Origin: Lycium barbarum
Taxonomy: Eukaryota; Streptophyta; Magnoliopsida; Solanales; Solanaceae
Length of the DNA stretch: 64,000 bases
Direction: 5' to 3'
Assembly (NCBI RefSeq): GCF_019175385.1
Contig: NC_083341.1
Span: 62,281,800 to 62,345,799, forward strand
The notes under the pieces are model-generated. The model did no database searches. It saw only the letters and a list, made by a program, of their open reading frames with translations, and was not told the DNA's origin. A program made the position numbers and the translations under genes. Position 1 is the first letter of the stretch. Every line of letters starts with the position of its first letter. This document shows, in pieces, positions 46,852 to 60,082 of this stretch.

Positions 46852-46863
46852 TGGTATCAGAGC
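46852..46863 (+). promoter_or_regulatory. primer-binding site of the LARD-like element
   Basis: TGGTATCAGAGC, the initiator-Met tRNA complement common in plant LTR elements, three bases after the LTR end. Confidence 0.88.
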
Positions 46864-49800
46864 AGTTCGTCCTAGGGGTTGTCTGCAAAGTCGTGTGTAG
46901 TAGAGTCTTGTTTATGGTGTGTTGCGTGCCACATTTATAAACAGGAGGCTACAGGGCATTTAGGATGGTTACTCTTCTTTCATATCTAAGACCGTGCGAT
47001 AGAGCCAAGACATAGGAAATGAGATTTCTTATACTAACCCTTGATTTCAGTAGAAGAACGGTATCGACAGAAGAAAGTGATTGATGATATTGAAAGTTAC
47101 AGAGGTAAGTCACTTCGTTGAGGTTACTTTATCAGAATATACATATTTATATGATAATGGATTAGTTGTCATAGAGGTAAGTCAGTGTTCATACAACACA
47201 GGAATTGATTAAATGTATCTCTCGACGATAAGTTCGGTTATAACTTTGTGAACTAAACATATTGAATGAATCAGTACAAAGGTAAGCAACGGTACGAAAG
47301 ATGTATGTCGAGTAAGGTAAGAATATTGAGGTATGATTGAAATGTAAAGCTAAAGAATGAAAGGGAAAGTAAATAGGAAGGTATAACAAGGCAGATCGCT
47401 AAATGATCAGGTACATCTCGTGGTGTGATATATGAGGTACGTTTCGACATCTTTGTACTTTTACTTAAAATTGGGAGCCCTGTGTGGCTGTGATATGTCA
47501 TAGACATATTATCCCTATGAGGCGTTGCTAGTATTTGCTGCGTGCAGGTTTTGGATAGTAAGAAATATAGAGGAAACTCTGCCGAAATTTTCCTAGAATT
47601 TAAAGGAGATAAGATATAAGCTTGTAATATGTCCTAACGGGAAAAGATGTTGTGCAAAAAGTAATGGCAGGACGGGGTTAAGTTGGGAGTATCGTTGACA
47701 ACTACAAGAGATGAGTTAAATGTTGTTGAATTGATAGTAACGGTAATTATAAGATCGACATTGATATGGTAAAGACAAATACTAGAGTAAATTAGGGAGA
47801 CTAGTAGTGCTAAAACATGACATAGAAGAGAAAGGCTAACTCCAATAGAGTGTAATATTGAAGTATTGATTGGATGGATAAGCACAAGTAAAATACGATA
47901 ATTCTATTAGCAAAATAAAGTAACAGCATGACGGAGATAGAGGTACGAAATACGAAGGGTTGTAACGAATGTGAATACATTGGTAAGACGACTTATATGG
48001 TATGTGTAAATGGGCTGATCAGAAAGAGTGATAGGTTAAGTATGCTTACTTCACGAGATTTATTCTATTTTATAAGCAGGCTTGCGATTGTGATCAAGAA
48101 GTGGCACTCTATAGAGTTGATTATGATCAAGGTATAATCATAACGTAGCAAGAACTGTAATACCTTATAGTGAAGGAAACGACTAAAAATGTGACATGTT
48201 CTGTATGAATATGAATAAAGAGTGAATGCAAGTGTGAAACCAATAAGCGAGCCATCGGGCAGTAGATAAGATAGCTTATAAGACCTTGTTGGGAGAAAGT
48301 CCAGCATAAAGGTTTCGCAATGACAGAAATGATAGCAAGCAAAAGGAAAAAAGGAAGTCGACTTGAAAAAGAAATCAGAGAAAAGTGATATAGGAAAGTA
48401 GTAATAGTTTGTTATTTGTATAGTCGAGATCACGAGTGATATCTTTGGTTGGATGTAAAAGACCAAGACTACGGAAAGATGAATAACGAAATAGAACAAT
48501 TGTTAGGAAAAGGATTAGCATAATAAGGATGATAAGGAGTGATCAGAATGAACAGAATAAGTTTTAGAAGCGAAGAATGGATTGTATAGAAGTAATATAT
48601 TCTAAAGGACAAGGCGGTATTGAGTTAAGAATAGGGTTCCTTGTGCGAGGAATGAATGATTGGTTATAAAACGGGAGGTAATAAGATAAATTGAGACGGA
48701 ATGAATGTAAAGGAATAAGTATGGGTATAAAAAGAAAAGGAAATATGCGAAGTACGTGCGCTTAAGAAGTAGTCGTATTATGACAAAAGAAAGATGCATC
48801 TCCTACGAATATTCTATACCACGACAAAACGAGTAAAGTATATAAAGGAAAATGTTGGAAGGAAAAATGGGGCCATGATTTATGAGTTTACCGTACGACG
48901 GAAAAGCGATAAAGCAAGGCTATCATCAACGACAAATACGATATGATTATGATTGGTTTTGAAATCAACGTTGAGTGCAACACAAGAGTAAAAGAGAGGA
49001 ATAACTCGAGATGGGAATAAAATGGAAAAATGACGCTATAAGTGAACTCAGAGTGTCGAACAATGGGATAAGTGACGTTACATGGATGGTACGGATAGCT
49101 AGACATACTACTATTTCGAGCATCCCTGTGGGACAGAAATTGTTAATTGGAGTGAATGTAGGAATTGACTCATAACTAACGGTTGAGCTAAGTAAAATCC
49201 ATCCTTGTTTGGATCGCTATGTTGGTTGTATTACTTGATCACAAAAATTGCAAGATGAGTATGTTAAGACTTCACACATGAATTACTTTAGCTATAAATT
49301 ATGGGAAATGGCATGAATATGATTCAGTATAATAAGGGAGTTGAGGAAAGGGATACATGAATTCAAGATTGGAAATAGGGACATAGAGCAGAATATAAAC
49401 AGATAATGGTATAAGTACACCTTTAAGGGGGGAAGCGGGTGAGAGAAATGCAAGTGTAAGATGGAAACAATTGACACTGAAATATATTTGATATAGGTGC
49501 TTAAATTTCAATTGAGATCCCTTGCTGAAACAAGTTAGTAAGATCTGAAAGCCAGCAATAACTGGGTAGAAGTCAGGATGGTATTTGAGACAGTGCTGAG
49601 AATAATTTGTAAAGGTCTTGAATGATATGACATTAGAAAGTGGGTGCTTATAAAAAGAAAGAATACGACAAGAGAATGGAAACGAGTAACTTAAGAGATA
49701 TCATAAAGGATAGCAATGTTAACTAGATTAGAGGCTAAGATGTTGGCAATAGAGTTGTTTGCTAATGATATTGTGACTTACAAGTAGCAAAGGAGAAGGG

Positions 49801-51265
49801 ACAGCAAAATCTCCTATAGTAGAATATGAGAAAATCAAAGGGTGAATAAAGGAAGGGAAAAGAGTATGACAAGATAGGCTACGAGCGAGTTTTAGTACGG
49901 ATGAGATACGTAAAGCAGAATGAACCAGGAGAAGGAAAGACTATGACTAAGACTGGATATACTTTATACAAGTTGTACAAGAATAGTTATGCAACCTACG
50001 AATATTTGTATGCTAATAATGAGACCAAGTGAGTACTTGATAAGAAGAGTAAGGATTCAGTAATAACAATGCGGTTATGATATTTTGGGTACATCAAGGA
50101 AAGGTGTAAAATTGTTTGAGCCAAATTATCGAGATAGAATTAGTACTGAGGGAAAATAGAACATGGCCATGGTTGAGCCGAAGATTTATCCCAATATCGA
50201 TTGTAAGATACGAGAGGAGAATGCAAGGTGAAGCATGAAGACTAGTGAAATGATGCTAAGGCATTTCTCGGGCTAATTTGAGCACCTTCGCATATTCTTG
50301 TAAAGATTGCAACATAATGTGTGACAGAAAAACTAAGAGCAAAACCTGAGTAAAGAGGCAATAGAAGAGTTTGAATTAAAGATAAAGAAACGACATGAGA
50401 TAATATGCCTAAAGTGTTACAACTTGGGTTAAGGGAAATTGTGAAATGGTTTAAGCGAGACAATCAGAACGAGCTGGTTACTAGAAGACATTGAATTTAT
50501 ATGTCAAATAAAAAAAAAAACTTTCAGAATTATACTAGTTAATTGATAGTCAGATCACAGAGCAGCTATGAAGTTATTACATGAGGGAACTCCAGCGCTA
50601 CTTGATAGCCAACTCTAAAGATTGAGATTAAGAGCTAAAAAGTAGAGTGACAGTTAAAGTCTTTTAAAGAAGTCGAGAAGTGATACATGAGGCTGAAGAT
50701 TCCAGAATATGGACTGGAAAAGCAGAGCAATGTAAGGTTATTGAAGTAAAATAATGTTACACTTTAGAAAATTTCATTTTATTCGTAGAGTCTGCGAAAG
50801 GTCTACAGGTTACCAGGGGCATGAAATACTCCAAGGATTGTAAAGTCTAATAAATCGACGAGGGACGTCTACACGTTATAAAATCTTATGTATAGATTAA
50901 GAGGTAAGATGAAGTGACCGATACATCTTAAGGGAGTAACTTATAGAAGAAGAAAGAGTCGAGTTATGACTAAGTGCACCAGAGAGAGAGAGTAAGATTT
51001 CAGTAGAAGAGCTCGCAATACAACTGTCAACCAACTACGAAATAAAGAGGAGAGGAAAGACAACGACGTGGAATTATTACCTCGAGAGGCAAGACCAAGA
51101 GAAAATATTACGGGAATGGTTACTTAGAGATCTGGAATGCGTTATAGTAAATCGAAGGGAATCGACCAACGAAAAAGGCATGTGAAGGGCATAATTCAAT
51201 GAAAGAACACTTGAGGAAGTATTGGGAGTGCAGGACTAGTTTAACATTCGAGGACGAATGTTTTA
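46864..51265 (+). mobile_element. non-coding internal domain of the LARD-like element (about 4.4 kb)
   Basis: No gag, protease, RT, RNase H or integrase motif could be found in any frame. The plus strand is strongly purine-rich throughout. All longer frames lie on the minus strand and give Leu/Ser/Phe/Tyr-rich products, as expected from composition alone. Paired LTRs, a primer-binding site, a polypurine tract and a perfect target duplication show that it transposed as a unit, so it must use proteins from another element. This fits the LARD class (large retrotransposon derivatives). The primer-binding site and 3' end resemble Del/Tekay-type elements, the likely helper. Confidence 0.75.
51244..51263. 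other. 8-bp inverted repeat next to the polypurine tract
   Basis: AACATTCGAGGACGAATGTT has two perfect 8-bp arms around AGGA. The identical 20-mer is at 61022-61041, at the same place in the TR-GAG-like element. Confidence 0.8.
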
Positions 51266-51279
51266 AAGGAGGGAAGGAT
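51266..51279 (+). other. polypurine tract of the LARD-like element
   Basis: AAAGGAGGGAAGGA abuts the TGTTACATCC start of the right LTR. Confidence 0.85.
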
Positions 51280-53262
51280 GTTACATCCTGTGTTCTCATG
51301 CGTTGGAAAGTGTACGAGTTAAATGATATTAGTAATGGACACGAGGTTATCCCCCAAACTTATAGGTGATTAAAGTGATGGTACAGATGTACCATAAGGA
51401 TTAGAAGTTAAACAAATCGAAGAAAATAAGTTCCGTCGAGGTTCGAAATTTATTCGAATGAAATACGGTCCAAGTTATAACATCCCGTATCATTGGACCA
51501 GGAAATTGAACCGTCCAACATGAACAAATTTATCCGAGCCTTGAGGATTTGGTCATATTCAAGCATGAAAATCAAGAACTCGGTGTACACAAGGAATTAA
51601 GTCCCGAAATGATTTAAGACGAAAAAGTGTGACGACGATGATTGAAAATAATATTTCTATGTGTGGCAAGTGAGGCTATGGATTAGTGTTATATCACATG
51701 ATTATGATAATGAGAATATGAAGTGTATCCAAAAATGATTTATTATTTAACTAAATTGAGTGCAAAAACTAATTATGTGGATAATTGGTAATGTTGGATT
51801 TTAGTGGGAGACTAAAAATCTATTTAACTATTCAATTGTGGATAAATATTGAAGTGGACCATATCCACGTGGAAGTGTAGAAACTAATGACTAATGTTTG
51901 GTATTATGTATGCGGCTTCTGTGGAAATGAAAATTGAAAATTACGGCCCCACGTCATAAAGGTTACAACTAGAGCACATACTTGAAATTATCATTTAACT
52001 TACGATTTATAGTTATTCAGCAACCTTTTATATGCGGCAAAGTTTATGGTGTTCTTATTCAAGAAACAAGGTACAATTTTTTTTAAAGAAATACCAAGTC
52101 CTATGTTGATGCTGCAAAATTCAAATAACGACATAGAGGTTATACCCACGTTGGTTTCCTCCGGATGATAGACAATCGGAGATTTCTTCGTAGTAAAGTA
52201 AGGTGGAAGAAGAGTAGTTCTTGGAATATAAGGTAATAAATCCTCTCTCATAGATGTATTTGAGTTATCCGAGTCGTATCTACGTTGCTAGATGAAAGAA
52301 TTACGAAAACTATATCGAAAATCGGATAAATTGTTATTGTTATCATGTGGGTTGTTTGGTTGTTGTTGTGAATTGTTTTGTGGACTGTAATATCGTGGGA
52401 TTGGCTGTAGTTTTTGTTGTTATACTATGTATATACGGAAATAAAGAAGTGTGTACAAGCATTGCTATAAGAATTTATATTGGGCTGTTTTGGAAGTGAT
52501 TTAAGAATGGATTTGATTCTATTTGGGCATTGATTTGTTGATATTGATGTTAGTATTGGGATTGATATTTTCGCTAAATTGGAGTCACAAGGATTATTAA
52601 GTTTTTAAGGAAGATGCTACCCGAATATCGTTAGATTTCTAAGTAATTAAGGATTGGGTTGAAAGAGTATCCTAATTTAATTATTTGCATATTTGGTATT
52701 GTTTGTAGATTAGTGAAGCCCGAGACCTAAGTTATGGTTAACTTGAGAAGCGACGAGGTATGTTAAGGCCTTTCCCTTTTTTTTGGCATGATCTATATGA
52801 AACAAACAGACGACGAACATATAAAATCCAAAGAAGATCCTATTCTTAGAGATACTAGAATGGCTAATGTTCTTGATTTCCAGAAGCTATTTCATTATGT
52901 ACTGATACGTATCTATGATTCCTGAAGTCCTATTTTGATATAATCCATAGTGACATTTGAAGGTACTTCCAAGTTATTCAAAGAGTTCAGAAATAATTTT
53001 ATGAGTCTCACTTACATTATGACTCCAATGAATTCTAGTTCTCAGCAGTACTAACATGACAGTGGTCTTTGATTTTCAAGTGTCGGTTTGTTCTAATTAT
53101 TCTATTGAGTCCCAAATGATGATTTAGTTTGCATATGGTTGCTCATGATATTCTACTCGTGCATGTCGTTAATGCATCATTCACCGAGTCCCGAGCCGGG
53201 TATGTATTCGTGCACAGTTTCACTGCATTGTTCACCGAGTCCCTCACTAGAGGGCCGGGTAC

Positions 53263-53310
<48 letters not shown>

Positions 53311-54039
53311 TATGGCACTGAGTCCCATGATGGGACGGGTATGGTATATGATGACTTCACTCACCGAGTCCCTCACTAAAAGGCCGGGTACGGTATATAT
53401 ATTTATATTTCACCGAGTCCCTTACTAAAAGGCGGGGTATGGCATATATTTACATTTTTAGTCATTGCCTTTGGGGCTATTCATATTACAGGTGGTTTCT
53501 CGCACATTCATTGTGGCTTATGTCTTATTCTTTATGATTATTGCTGCCTTACATACTCGGTACATTGTTCGTACTGACGTCCCTTTGCCTGGGGGCGCTG
53601 TGTTCATGCCACACAATCCCATATTGTTTTGCAGGTAAAAGTATTCCACTAGGATGGTTGGCTATCAGCTGGGATTGGCAAACTTCATTTTCTTCCTGGA
53701 GCGGTGCCGAGTCATTATGGTTATCATATGTGTATATGGGTATGTCGGGGCCCTGTCCCGACTCATATGATTCAGGTGTTTACTGTTAGAGACTTTGCAG
53801 ACAGTGTCCTGTGGTTAGTATGCTAAGATGTCATGCATTGAGTAAAGCGACCATGTAGGCCGATATGTCAGCTTGTCTTACCCGGTTTTTGATTAATTGA
53901 GTATCGTTCGCAAATTCCTATGGTTGACTGAAAGTACTTTATTATATATCCAGTTTCATTATATGAATGCTAGAGGGTTCGCTCAGCTCTAAGTAAGAGT
54001 TAGGTGCCCATCATGCCCGGATGAGATTGCGGTGTGACA
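51280..54039 (+). mobile_element. right LTR of the LARD-like element (2.76 kb)
   Basis: Starts TGTTACATCC, ends GCGGTGTGACA and is followed by GAGTC. It matches the left LTR over its whole length. The main difference is the TA run at about 53264-53308. Confidence 0.9.
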
Positions 54040-54044
54040 GAGTC
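54040..54044. repeat. target-site duplication GAGTC, right
   Basis: Identical to 44029-44033 and directly after the LTR end. Confidence 0.9.
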
Positions 54045-54490
54045 TATCCCTATTGTGAGCGAGTTCGCGGAGGTGTTCCCGTCGGATCTGCCGGGTATGC
54101 CACCCGATCGCGACATTGATTTCTGTGTTAACTTGGATCCAGGCACTCATCCTATTTTTATTCTGCCATATTGAATGGCACCTGTTGAGTTGAGAGAGCT
54201 TAAGAAGCAGTTACAGGATTTGTTGAGCAAGGGGTTCATTAGACATATCATCTCCCCTTGGGGTGCTCCAATGATATTCGTGAAGAAGAAAGATGGGACC
54301 ATGAGGATGTGTATTGATTACCGCCAGCTGAACAAGGTCACTATTCGGAACAAGTGTCGTATGCCACGTATTGATTATCTGTTTGACCAACTTCAAGGTG
54401 CTTCGGTGTTTTAGAAGATTGATTTACGTTCCGGCTATCACCAGTTAAAGATCAAGGGGGGGGGGGGATATTCTGAAGATAGCATTTTGG
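54045..54490 (+). pseudogene. reverse transcriptase N-terminal half of the host Del/Tekay-type element
   Basis: The frame reads PIVSEFAEVFPSDLPGMPPD, then after a TGA (about 54174, in place of Arg before MAPVEL) [38 protein letters not shown] and [17 protein letters not shown] at about 54412 interrupts just before [13 protein letters not shown] run of ten or more G (about 54456-54467) replaces codons of the next motif and shifts the frame into 54491 onward. These are the RT fingers and motif A of a chromovirus-like Gypsy Pol. Confidence 0.88.
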
Positions 54491-55540
54491 ATGAGATATG
54501 GCCACTATGAGTTTCTGGTGATGTCTTTTGGGCTTACCAATGCCTTGACTGCATTTATGACTTTGATGAATGGTATCTTTAGGGCATTCCTTGATTCCTT
54601 TGTGATTGTGTTTCTTGATGACATCTTGGTGTATTACAAGAGTAGAGAGGAGCATAAGAGCCATCTCTGTACTATTCTTGGGTTGTTGAAGAAACATAGC
54701 CTGTTTGCTAAGTTTTCTAAGTGTGAGTTCTTGTTGGAGTATGTAGCATTCTTAGGCCATATAGTGTCTAAGGAGGGGATTATGGTTGATCCACAGAAGA
54801 TTGAGGCTATGAAGGGTTGGGCGAGGCCCACTACTGTTACTGAGATTCATAGTTTTATGGGTTTGACCAGCTATTACCGTTGCTTTGTGAAGGGTTTTGC
54901 GGCGATTGCATCATCCTTGATTAGATTGACTCGGAAGGATGTTCCCTTTCAATGGACGGATGATTGTGAGGAGAGCTTTCAAAAGCTCAAGCTCCTTTTG
55001 ACTACAGCCCCGATCTTATCATTACCCGTGGAGGGTAAGGATTTCGCTGTCTATTGTGATGCCTCCCCTGTAGGCTTGGGTGTTTTGTTGGTGCAGAAGG
55101 GTAGAGTGATAGCTTATGCTTCCCGTCAATTGAAGGTTTATGAGAAGAATTACCCTACCCATGATTTGGAGTTGATGGTCGTGGTCTTCACTTTGACGAT
55201 TTGGAGGCATTATTTGTACGGTTTTCATTGTGAGGTTTTCACCTATTACGGTTGTCTTCAGCATGTCTTTACCCAAAGAGATCTTAATTCCATGCAGCGC
55301 CGATGGATGGAGCTCCTGAAGGACTATGATATCTCTATTCTATATCATCCCGAAAAAGCCAATGTGGTGGCTGATGCCTTCAGTCGCAAGGCAGTGGGTA
55401 TGGGGATTTTAGCTCGATTGATTATTTCCGAGCATCTATTGGCTATGCAAGTTCAGACTCTGGCCAACAGTTTCGTCCGTCTTGATATTTCAGCCCCGGC
55501 AGGATTTTGGCTTGTACAGAGGCGAGGTCATCTTTATTAG
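54491..55540 (+). pseudogene. RT palm/thumb and RNase H of the host Del/Tekay-type element
   Basis: This 349-aa frame starts in RT motif 4 ([17 protein letters not shown]). It holds the active site [10 protein letters not shown] (Asp43-Asp44), the thumb ([21 protein letters not shown]) and the RNase H domain from about residue 180. RNase H residues are Asp190 (VYCDAS), Glu227 (HDLEL) and Asp295 (VVADAFSRK). The expected Asp in VFTDHxSLQ is Tyr252, so the RNase H is probably inactive. The RT palm is intact. The last ~15 residues are out of phase with the following integrase linker, showing a frameshift near 55500. Confidence 0.9.
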
Positions 55541-56554
55541 ATCGGATCAGGACTCATCAGTTTGAGGATACTCAATTGAGCAAAATCCGAGATAGAGTTT
55601 TGAGTAGTGAGCCCAAGGAGGCCTTTATTGATTCTAAGGCCATTCTTAGGATTAGAGGATGTCTGTGCGTTCCTCGTATTGGTTATCTGATTCAATTGAT
55701 CTTATCTGAGGCTCATAGCTCTCATTATTCCATTCATCCGAGGGCCACTAAGATGTACCGTGACTTGAGACAACACTATTGGTGGCCTCAGATGAAGAGA
55801 GATATAGTTAATTTTGTGGCTAAGTGTTGAAATTGTCAGCAAATAAATTATGAGCACCAACTACCCGGTGGGGTGCTTCAAAGGATGCCCATTCTTGAGT
55901 GAAAGTGGGAGAGGATTACCATGGATTTCTTCACGGGTCTTCTAAAGACCCTTGGCAAGTTTGATTCTATTTGGATGATAGATGATCGGTTGACTAAGTC
56001 CGCTCACTTTGTTCCAGTTCAGGTTTCCTATACCGCAGAGAAGTTAGCCAAGATGTACATTCGGGATATTGTGAGATTGCATGGGGTTCCTATTTCTGTT
56101 GTATCTGATCGGGGTACGATTTTCATTTCCCGTTTCTGGAGGGCGTTTAATGAAGATTTGGGTAGCCGATTGGATCTTAGTGCAACTTTTCATCTCCAGA
56201 CCAATGGCCAGTCTGAGCGGACCATTCAGATGCTCGAGGACATGTTGAGAGCGTGTGTTATTGATTTTCATGGTCATTGGGATCAGCACTTACCATTGGT
56301 ACAATTTGCATACAATAAAAATTATCATTCGAGTATTGGCATGGCACCTTTTGAGGCTTTATATGGTAGGAGATGTAGATCTCCTATTTGTTGTTTTCCT
56401 GGATTCAAGGCTCAGCCTTGGAGCACGAATTTATTGAAAGAGTCCCTTGGTAGAGAAAGAGTTATTCAGACCAAGCTTTTAGCAGCTCAGAGTCGGCAAA
56501 AGATTTATGCGAACTGGAAGGTTCGGAATTTGAAGTTTGCTATTGGTGATCAGG
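55507..56554 (+). pseudogene. integrase of the host Del/Tekay-type element, first part
   Basis: The zinc-binding domain is read from HSSHYSIHPRATKMYRDLR through YWWPQMKRDIVNFVAKC; a TGA at 55828 falls between the two Cys of the CxxC pair. A second TGA near 55902 replaces a Trp before KWERITMDF. The catalytic frame from 55921 has Asp2, Asp63 (VVSDRGTIF) and Glu99 (NGQSERTIQ), a complete DD35E triad, followed by YNKNYHSSIGMAPFEALYGR. The reading frame is cut after DQV by the TR-GAG-like element at 56555 and resumes at 63921. Confidence 0.9.
56550..56554. repeat. target-site duplication TCAGG, left
   Basis: TCAGG before the TG of the inserted LTR, repeated at 63921-63925. Confidence 0.92.
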
Positions 56555-59415
56555 TGTTATGTCCCGTATTTTATACGTTGGGACAATCCGGATTAACTAT
56601 GATAAGTTAGGGCCAAGACCATTCCGGGACTTGAAGTCGAGACTTTTGACCTTCGATTTTATTTTGAGACATAAGTTGTTCATGAAATTGTTGGCATGGA
56701 ACACTTAGGAAAAGTTGGGAACAAAAGTCACATAATTGGAAGTTGAAAATTATGCAAGTAGTCCCACACTTTGTGGCCAATTTTAATTGGTCCAACTCAT
56801 GTGTGGGCCATGGACACATCGAGAATTTATGTGAAGGCTTAAAAGATGACTTCTAAGTCATCTCTTATCATTTCAACACTTAGAAAATAAACCAAGAAGT
56901 TGAAGAACTTCAACACCCCTCTCGGCCAAGAACAAGAAAAACCAAATCCAATTTGAGCCATTCCAAAAATATTTCTTTGGTGCAAATCCACTAATTGGAG
57001 GTCCCTAAGTAGCGTGGAAGTGTTGTTGGAGCGATCAAGCCATCCGTTTAGTAGATCGCAAACCCTAGGCAAAGTGTGGAGTTGAAGAAGAAAGGTAAGA
57101 TTTGATCTTGTTTTATGTGTTATAAATGTTGTATGCATGTTGTGGTATACTAAAATGGATGAAAATCATGAGATAGGGTATGTTGGAAGTGGGTCGTGTG
57201 CTTGGTGTGTTAGCTGTGTGAGGTGTGTGTATGTTGTGTGGTGTGGAGGTGATGAATTGATCTTATGTAGCATGTTTGATTGTTGTAGTGTGTAGGATGG
57301 CTAAGAATCACTAATATATGCATGTGTGGTGATAGTCGAATGTGGGTCATACTATATGCCAAAGAACGCATTAATGTCGCTTAGTGTTTTAGTGGTTGTT
57401 GTGATGACTTTTATGTTGAAAATGAGAGTTTAATGTCGCAAGTTGATATGGTAAGTGTTGCGGACTGATTTGGAGAATTATGTGCAATTAATGCAATTTT
57501 TATTTTTATGAGAATAGCATTGTTAGAATGGGTTATGGATTGTGTTCTCGGGTTTGGGATTGTTTTCGGGAAAATTGGAGCGATTGTTGGATTGTTAGAA
57601 ATATTGTGTAAGTTGTTTAAAATGTCCTTGAATATTGTTGGTATGGGTTCGGGTTGGAAATTGAATGTATGAGCGGTGATGTGGCTTGAATGTAAGCCAT
57701 CGAATTGAATATTATGAATGTTGTTGAATGATGAAAAAGAGAGTTATTATTGTTATATTGCCTTTCGGATTGGTCATTGGGGTTGTTAGGTTGGTTATTG
57801 TTGTTGTGATTGTTGATTTAGCCGAGTTAAATTCTCGGGGTTGGCCTTTTTACAGGGGAAATGCTGCCCAAATTTCTGTAGACTTGAGTATTAGTTTGGA
57901 GTAAATCGCCTAAGTGTCTATGTCTAATGTTTGATATTCGTTGGCGTATTTGTAGACCTTGGGGAGCCCGAGGCGTAGGTTGGGATTAGCTTGAGTTGGG
58001 CTAGCTTGGAGTGCGTACGAGGTATGTAAAGCTCAAACCTTCATTCTTTTGGCATGCCTTAGTTATACATAGGTTATATCACGAGCCTCGAGGAAATTCT
58101 AAATTCGCAATCCGAGTACGTTATGACTCTTATATATTTCTTGGCACTCGTATGTTTGATGTGATGAAATATGAATCCTTATGTCTTCGAAATAACTGAT
58201 TTCCAAATTTTTCACAAAAAGTTTTGTTTTAAAGAATTCCGTAATTATGGACGCCGTATCTTTCACATAAAAGCTCGGATTGCTTCGATATCTTCGTAAG
58301 AGTTTGTATGGCGTATGATGAGTATGTTCTCCATAGGCGGGCCCGGCGACTTTCCTTTATGTAATTCGGAAGACTTTTGAAAGAATTGGTATGACTATTA
58401 TTTCGATTTTCAAGTATGGTCATTTTACTTATTTGAGTCCATGATAATGATTTTATGCATATGGTTACTCACGACTCTGCTCGTGCATTCTGTTATATCT
58501 TTCGCCGGATCCCGGGCAGGTTCTGTTGTCGTGCGCACTTTGATATATTCCGGTGTTATGCTGTGTTGATTGTTCACCGAACCTCGCTAGAGGGCCAAGT
58601 TCCACTTATATTTGGCGTTATGCTGTGTATGGTGTTATGCTGTGTTATGATGTGTGACGGGGATACGGAGATTTGAACCTTCTGGTGTTATGCTGTGTTA
58701 TGGCGCCATCGACGGGCGGGCGACCATATTCTCTGTGCCCTATGCATGACTTATATTTTGAGAGTAAACATTTTGATATTTTGGGTTTGCACTTATGTTC
58801 TGTACTTCTATTTCGTTTATGCCTCAGATTTGTTTTCTGTATCTTCTGTTTTGCATAATCAGTACAAATTTCGTACTGACCCCCTTTCTTCGGGGGGCTG
58901 CGTTTCATGCCCGTAGGTGCAGACGCACAGTTTAGTGATCCAGCCGTTTAGGACACCCTCTTCTGCTGTTTGGAGTGCTCCTCTTATTCTGGAGCCTACA
59001 TTTTGGTATATATCTTCATTCGTTGCATATGTATGTACTTGTTCAGGGGTACGGCGGGGCCCTGTCCCACCATATGATTCGGTTGGTCTGTTTAGAGGTT
59101 TGTAGACGTATATGTGGGTTTTGTGCCTACTTCTTTACAGGTGTGTTTGTATGATCCCACTTGCCATGGCAGCCTTGTCGGCGTGCATTTGTATATGTTT
59201 TGGGCCGTTGCGCCATTTGATAGCCTTGTCGGCTTCTGATATATATGTACATATATGGTTGTGTCTGAAATGTGTTTGAGACAGTTTGATATAATTTGAG
59301 GCAGCGTGTGATATTTGTGCCTGTATGCGCTATCTGTATGTGATTCGGATTTGATGAGTGTGTTCGGGTGCCCAGTTCGGGCACTAGTCACGGCCTACGG
59401 GGTTGGGTCGTGACA
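56555..59415 (+). mobile_element. left LTR of a TR-GAG-like element (2.86 kb)
   Basis: Starts TGTTATGTCCCGTATTTTA and ends GGGTCGTGACA, followed by the primer-binding site. It aligns end to end with 61058-63920. The segments compared by eye differ only at scattered single bases, plus a small rearrangement near 58317-58360 against 62817-62860, so this looks like a fairly recent insertion. Near 58440-58600 it shares a module with the LARD-like LTR (GCATATGGTTACTCACGA, a CCGGATCCCGGGC stretch, then CACCGAACC and CTAGAGGGCC). Confidence 0.92.
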
Positions 59416-59419
59416 GAAG

Positions 59420-59433
59420 TGGTATCAGAGTGG
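59420..59433 (+). promoter_or_regulatory. primer-binding site of the TR-GAG-like element
   Basis: TGGTATCAGAGTGG, four bases after the LTR end. It matches the initiator-Met tRNA complement over its first eleven bases. Confidence 0.85.
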
Positions 59434-59619
59434 TATGTCCTCGGAATGTCTACAGGCCGTGTCTCGTAGAGTCTTGTTTATCGGTGTGTTGTGCACCACA
59501 TCTATAAACAGGAGGCTACAGGACATTTAGGGTGTTTCCTTTCTTTGAATCTTAGATTGTGCGCTAGAGCTGTGCTATTAGGATGATTCTGTTCTGATCA
59601 GTTGTTGTGTTTTTTAGAG

Positions 59620-60082
59620 ATGCCTCCGAAGAAGGCGACAGCCGCCCAGAAGGGCAAGGCGGTAGGGGGAGAGACTAGTCGGGTGCAGCGAATTACCCGG
59701 GCTCGTGCTCAGGATTTGCCCGACGTTGTGCCCCAGTCAGAGGGTTCTGCTACACCCCCACCTGAGGAGCATGGAGCCGCTCCACCATTAGCTCCAGAGG
59801 CTCTAGCGCCCGGGCCTCCAGCTCCTCAGCCAGGGGCGGAGAACAGGACGTTGAGGGAGGCAGTACAGTTACTGACGACTTTGGTATCGGGATAGACTCG
59901 CAGACGTGGGCTGAGAGGTGATGATGATGATGATGATGACAGGCGTGATAGCCTGAGGGTTCGTAATTTTCTGACATGCGGTCCCCCAGAGTTTTTTGGG
60001 TCTAAGCCCGAGGAGGACCCTCATGACTTTATTCGGGGGATGAGGCGCACATTGGGACTGGTCAGGAGGTCGGAGTGTTCGT
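59620..60082 (+). pseudogene. gag N-terminal part of the TR-GAG-like element
   Basis: The start ATG at 59620 gives MPPKKATAAQKGKAVGGETS, a basic N-terminus common in Del/Tekay Gag, then a Pro/Ala/Glu-rich segment. An in-frame TAG at 59893 is followed in the same frame by an Asp run encoded by a GAT repeat (about 59921-59940), then CGPPEFFGSKPEEDPHDFIR and GMRRTLGLVRR, the beginning of the gag core. The frame ends at a TGA near 60080 inside a duplicated 28-32 bp sequence. About 100 codons of the usual gag core (the AxxWW-type region) are missing between here and the next part. Confidence 0.82.

Noticed and set aside
46852..46863. tRNA-like sequence TGGTATCAGAGC
   Set aside because: Only the primer-binding complement of a tRNA 3' end is present. 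No cloverleaf surrounds it.
47189..50463. Many minus-strand open frames of 60-144 codons, Leu/Ser/Phe/Tyr-rich, resembling membrane proteins
   Set aside because: They follow from the purine bias of the plus strand inside the LARD-like element. No start context, domain or conserved pattern was seen.
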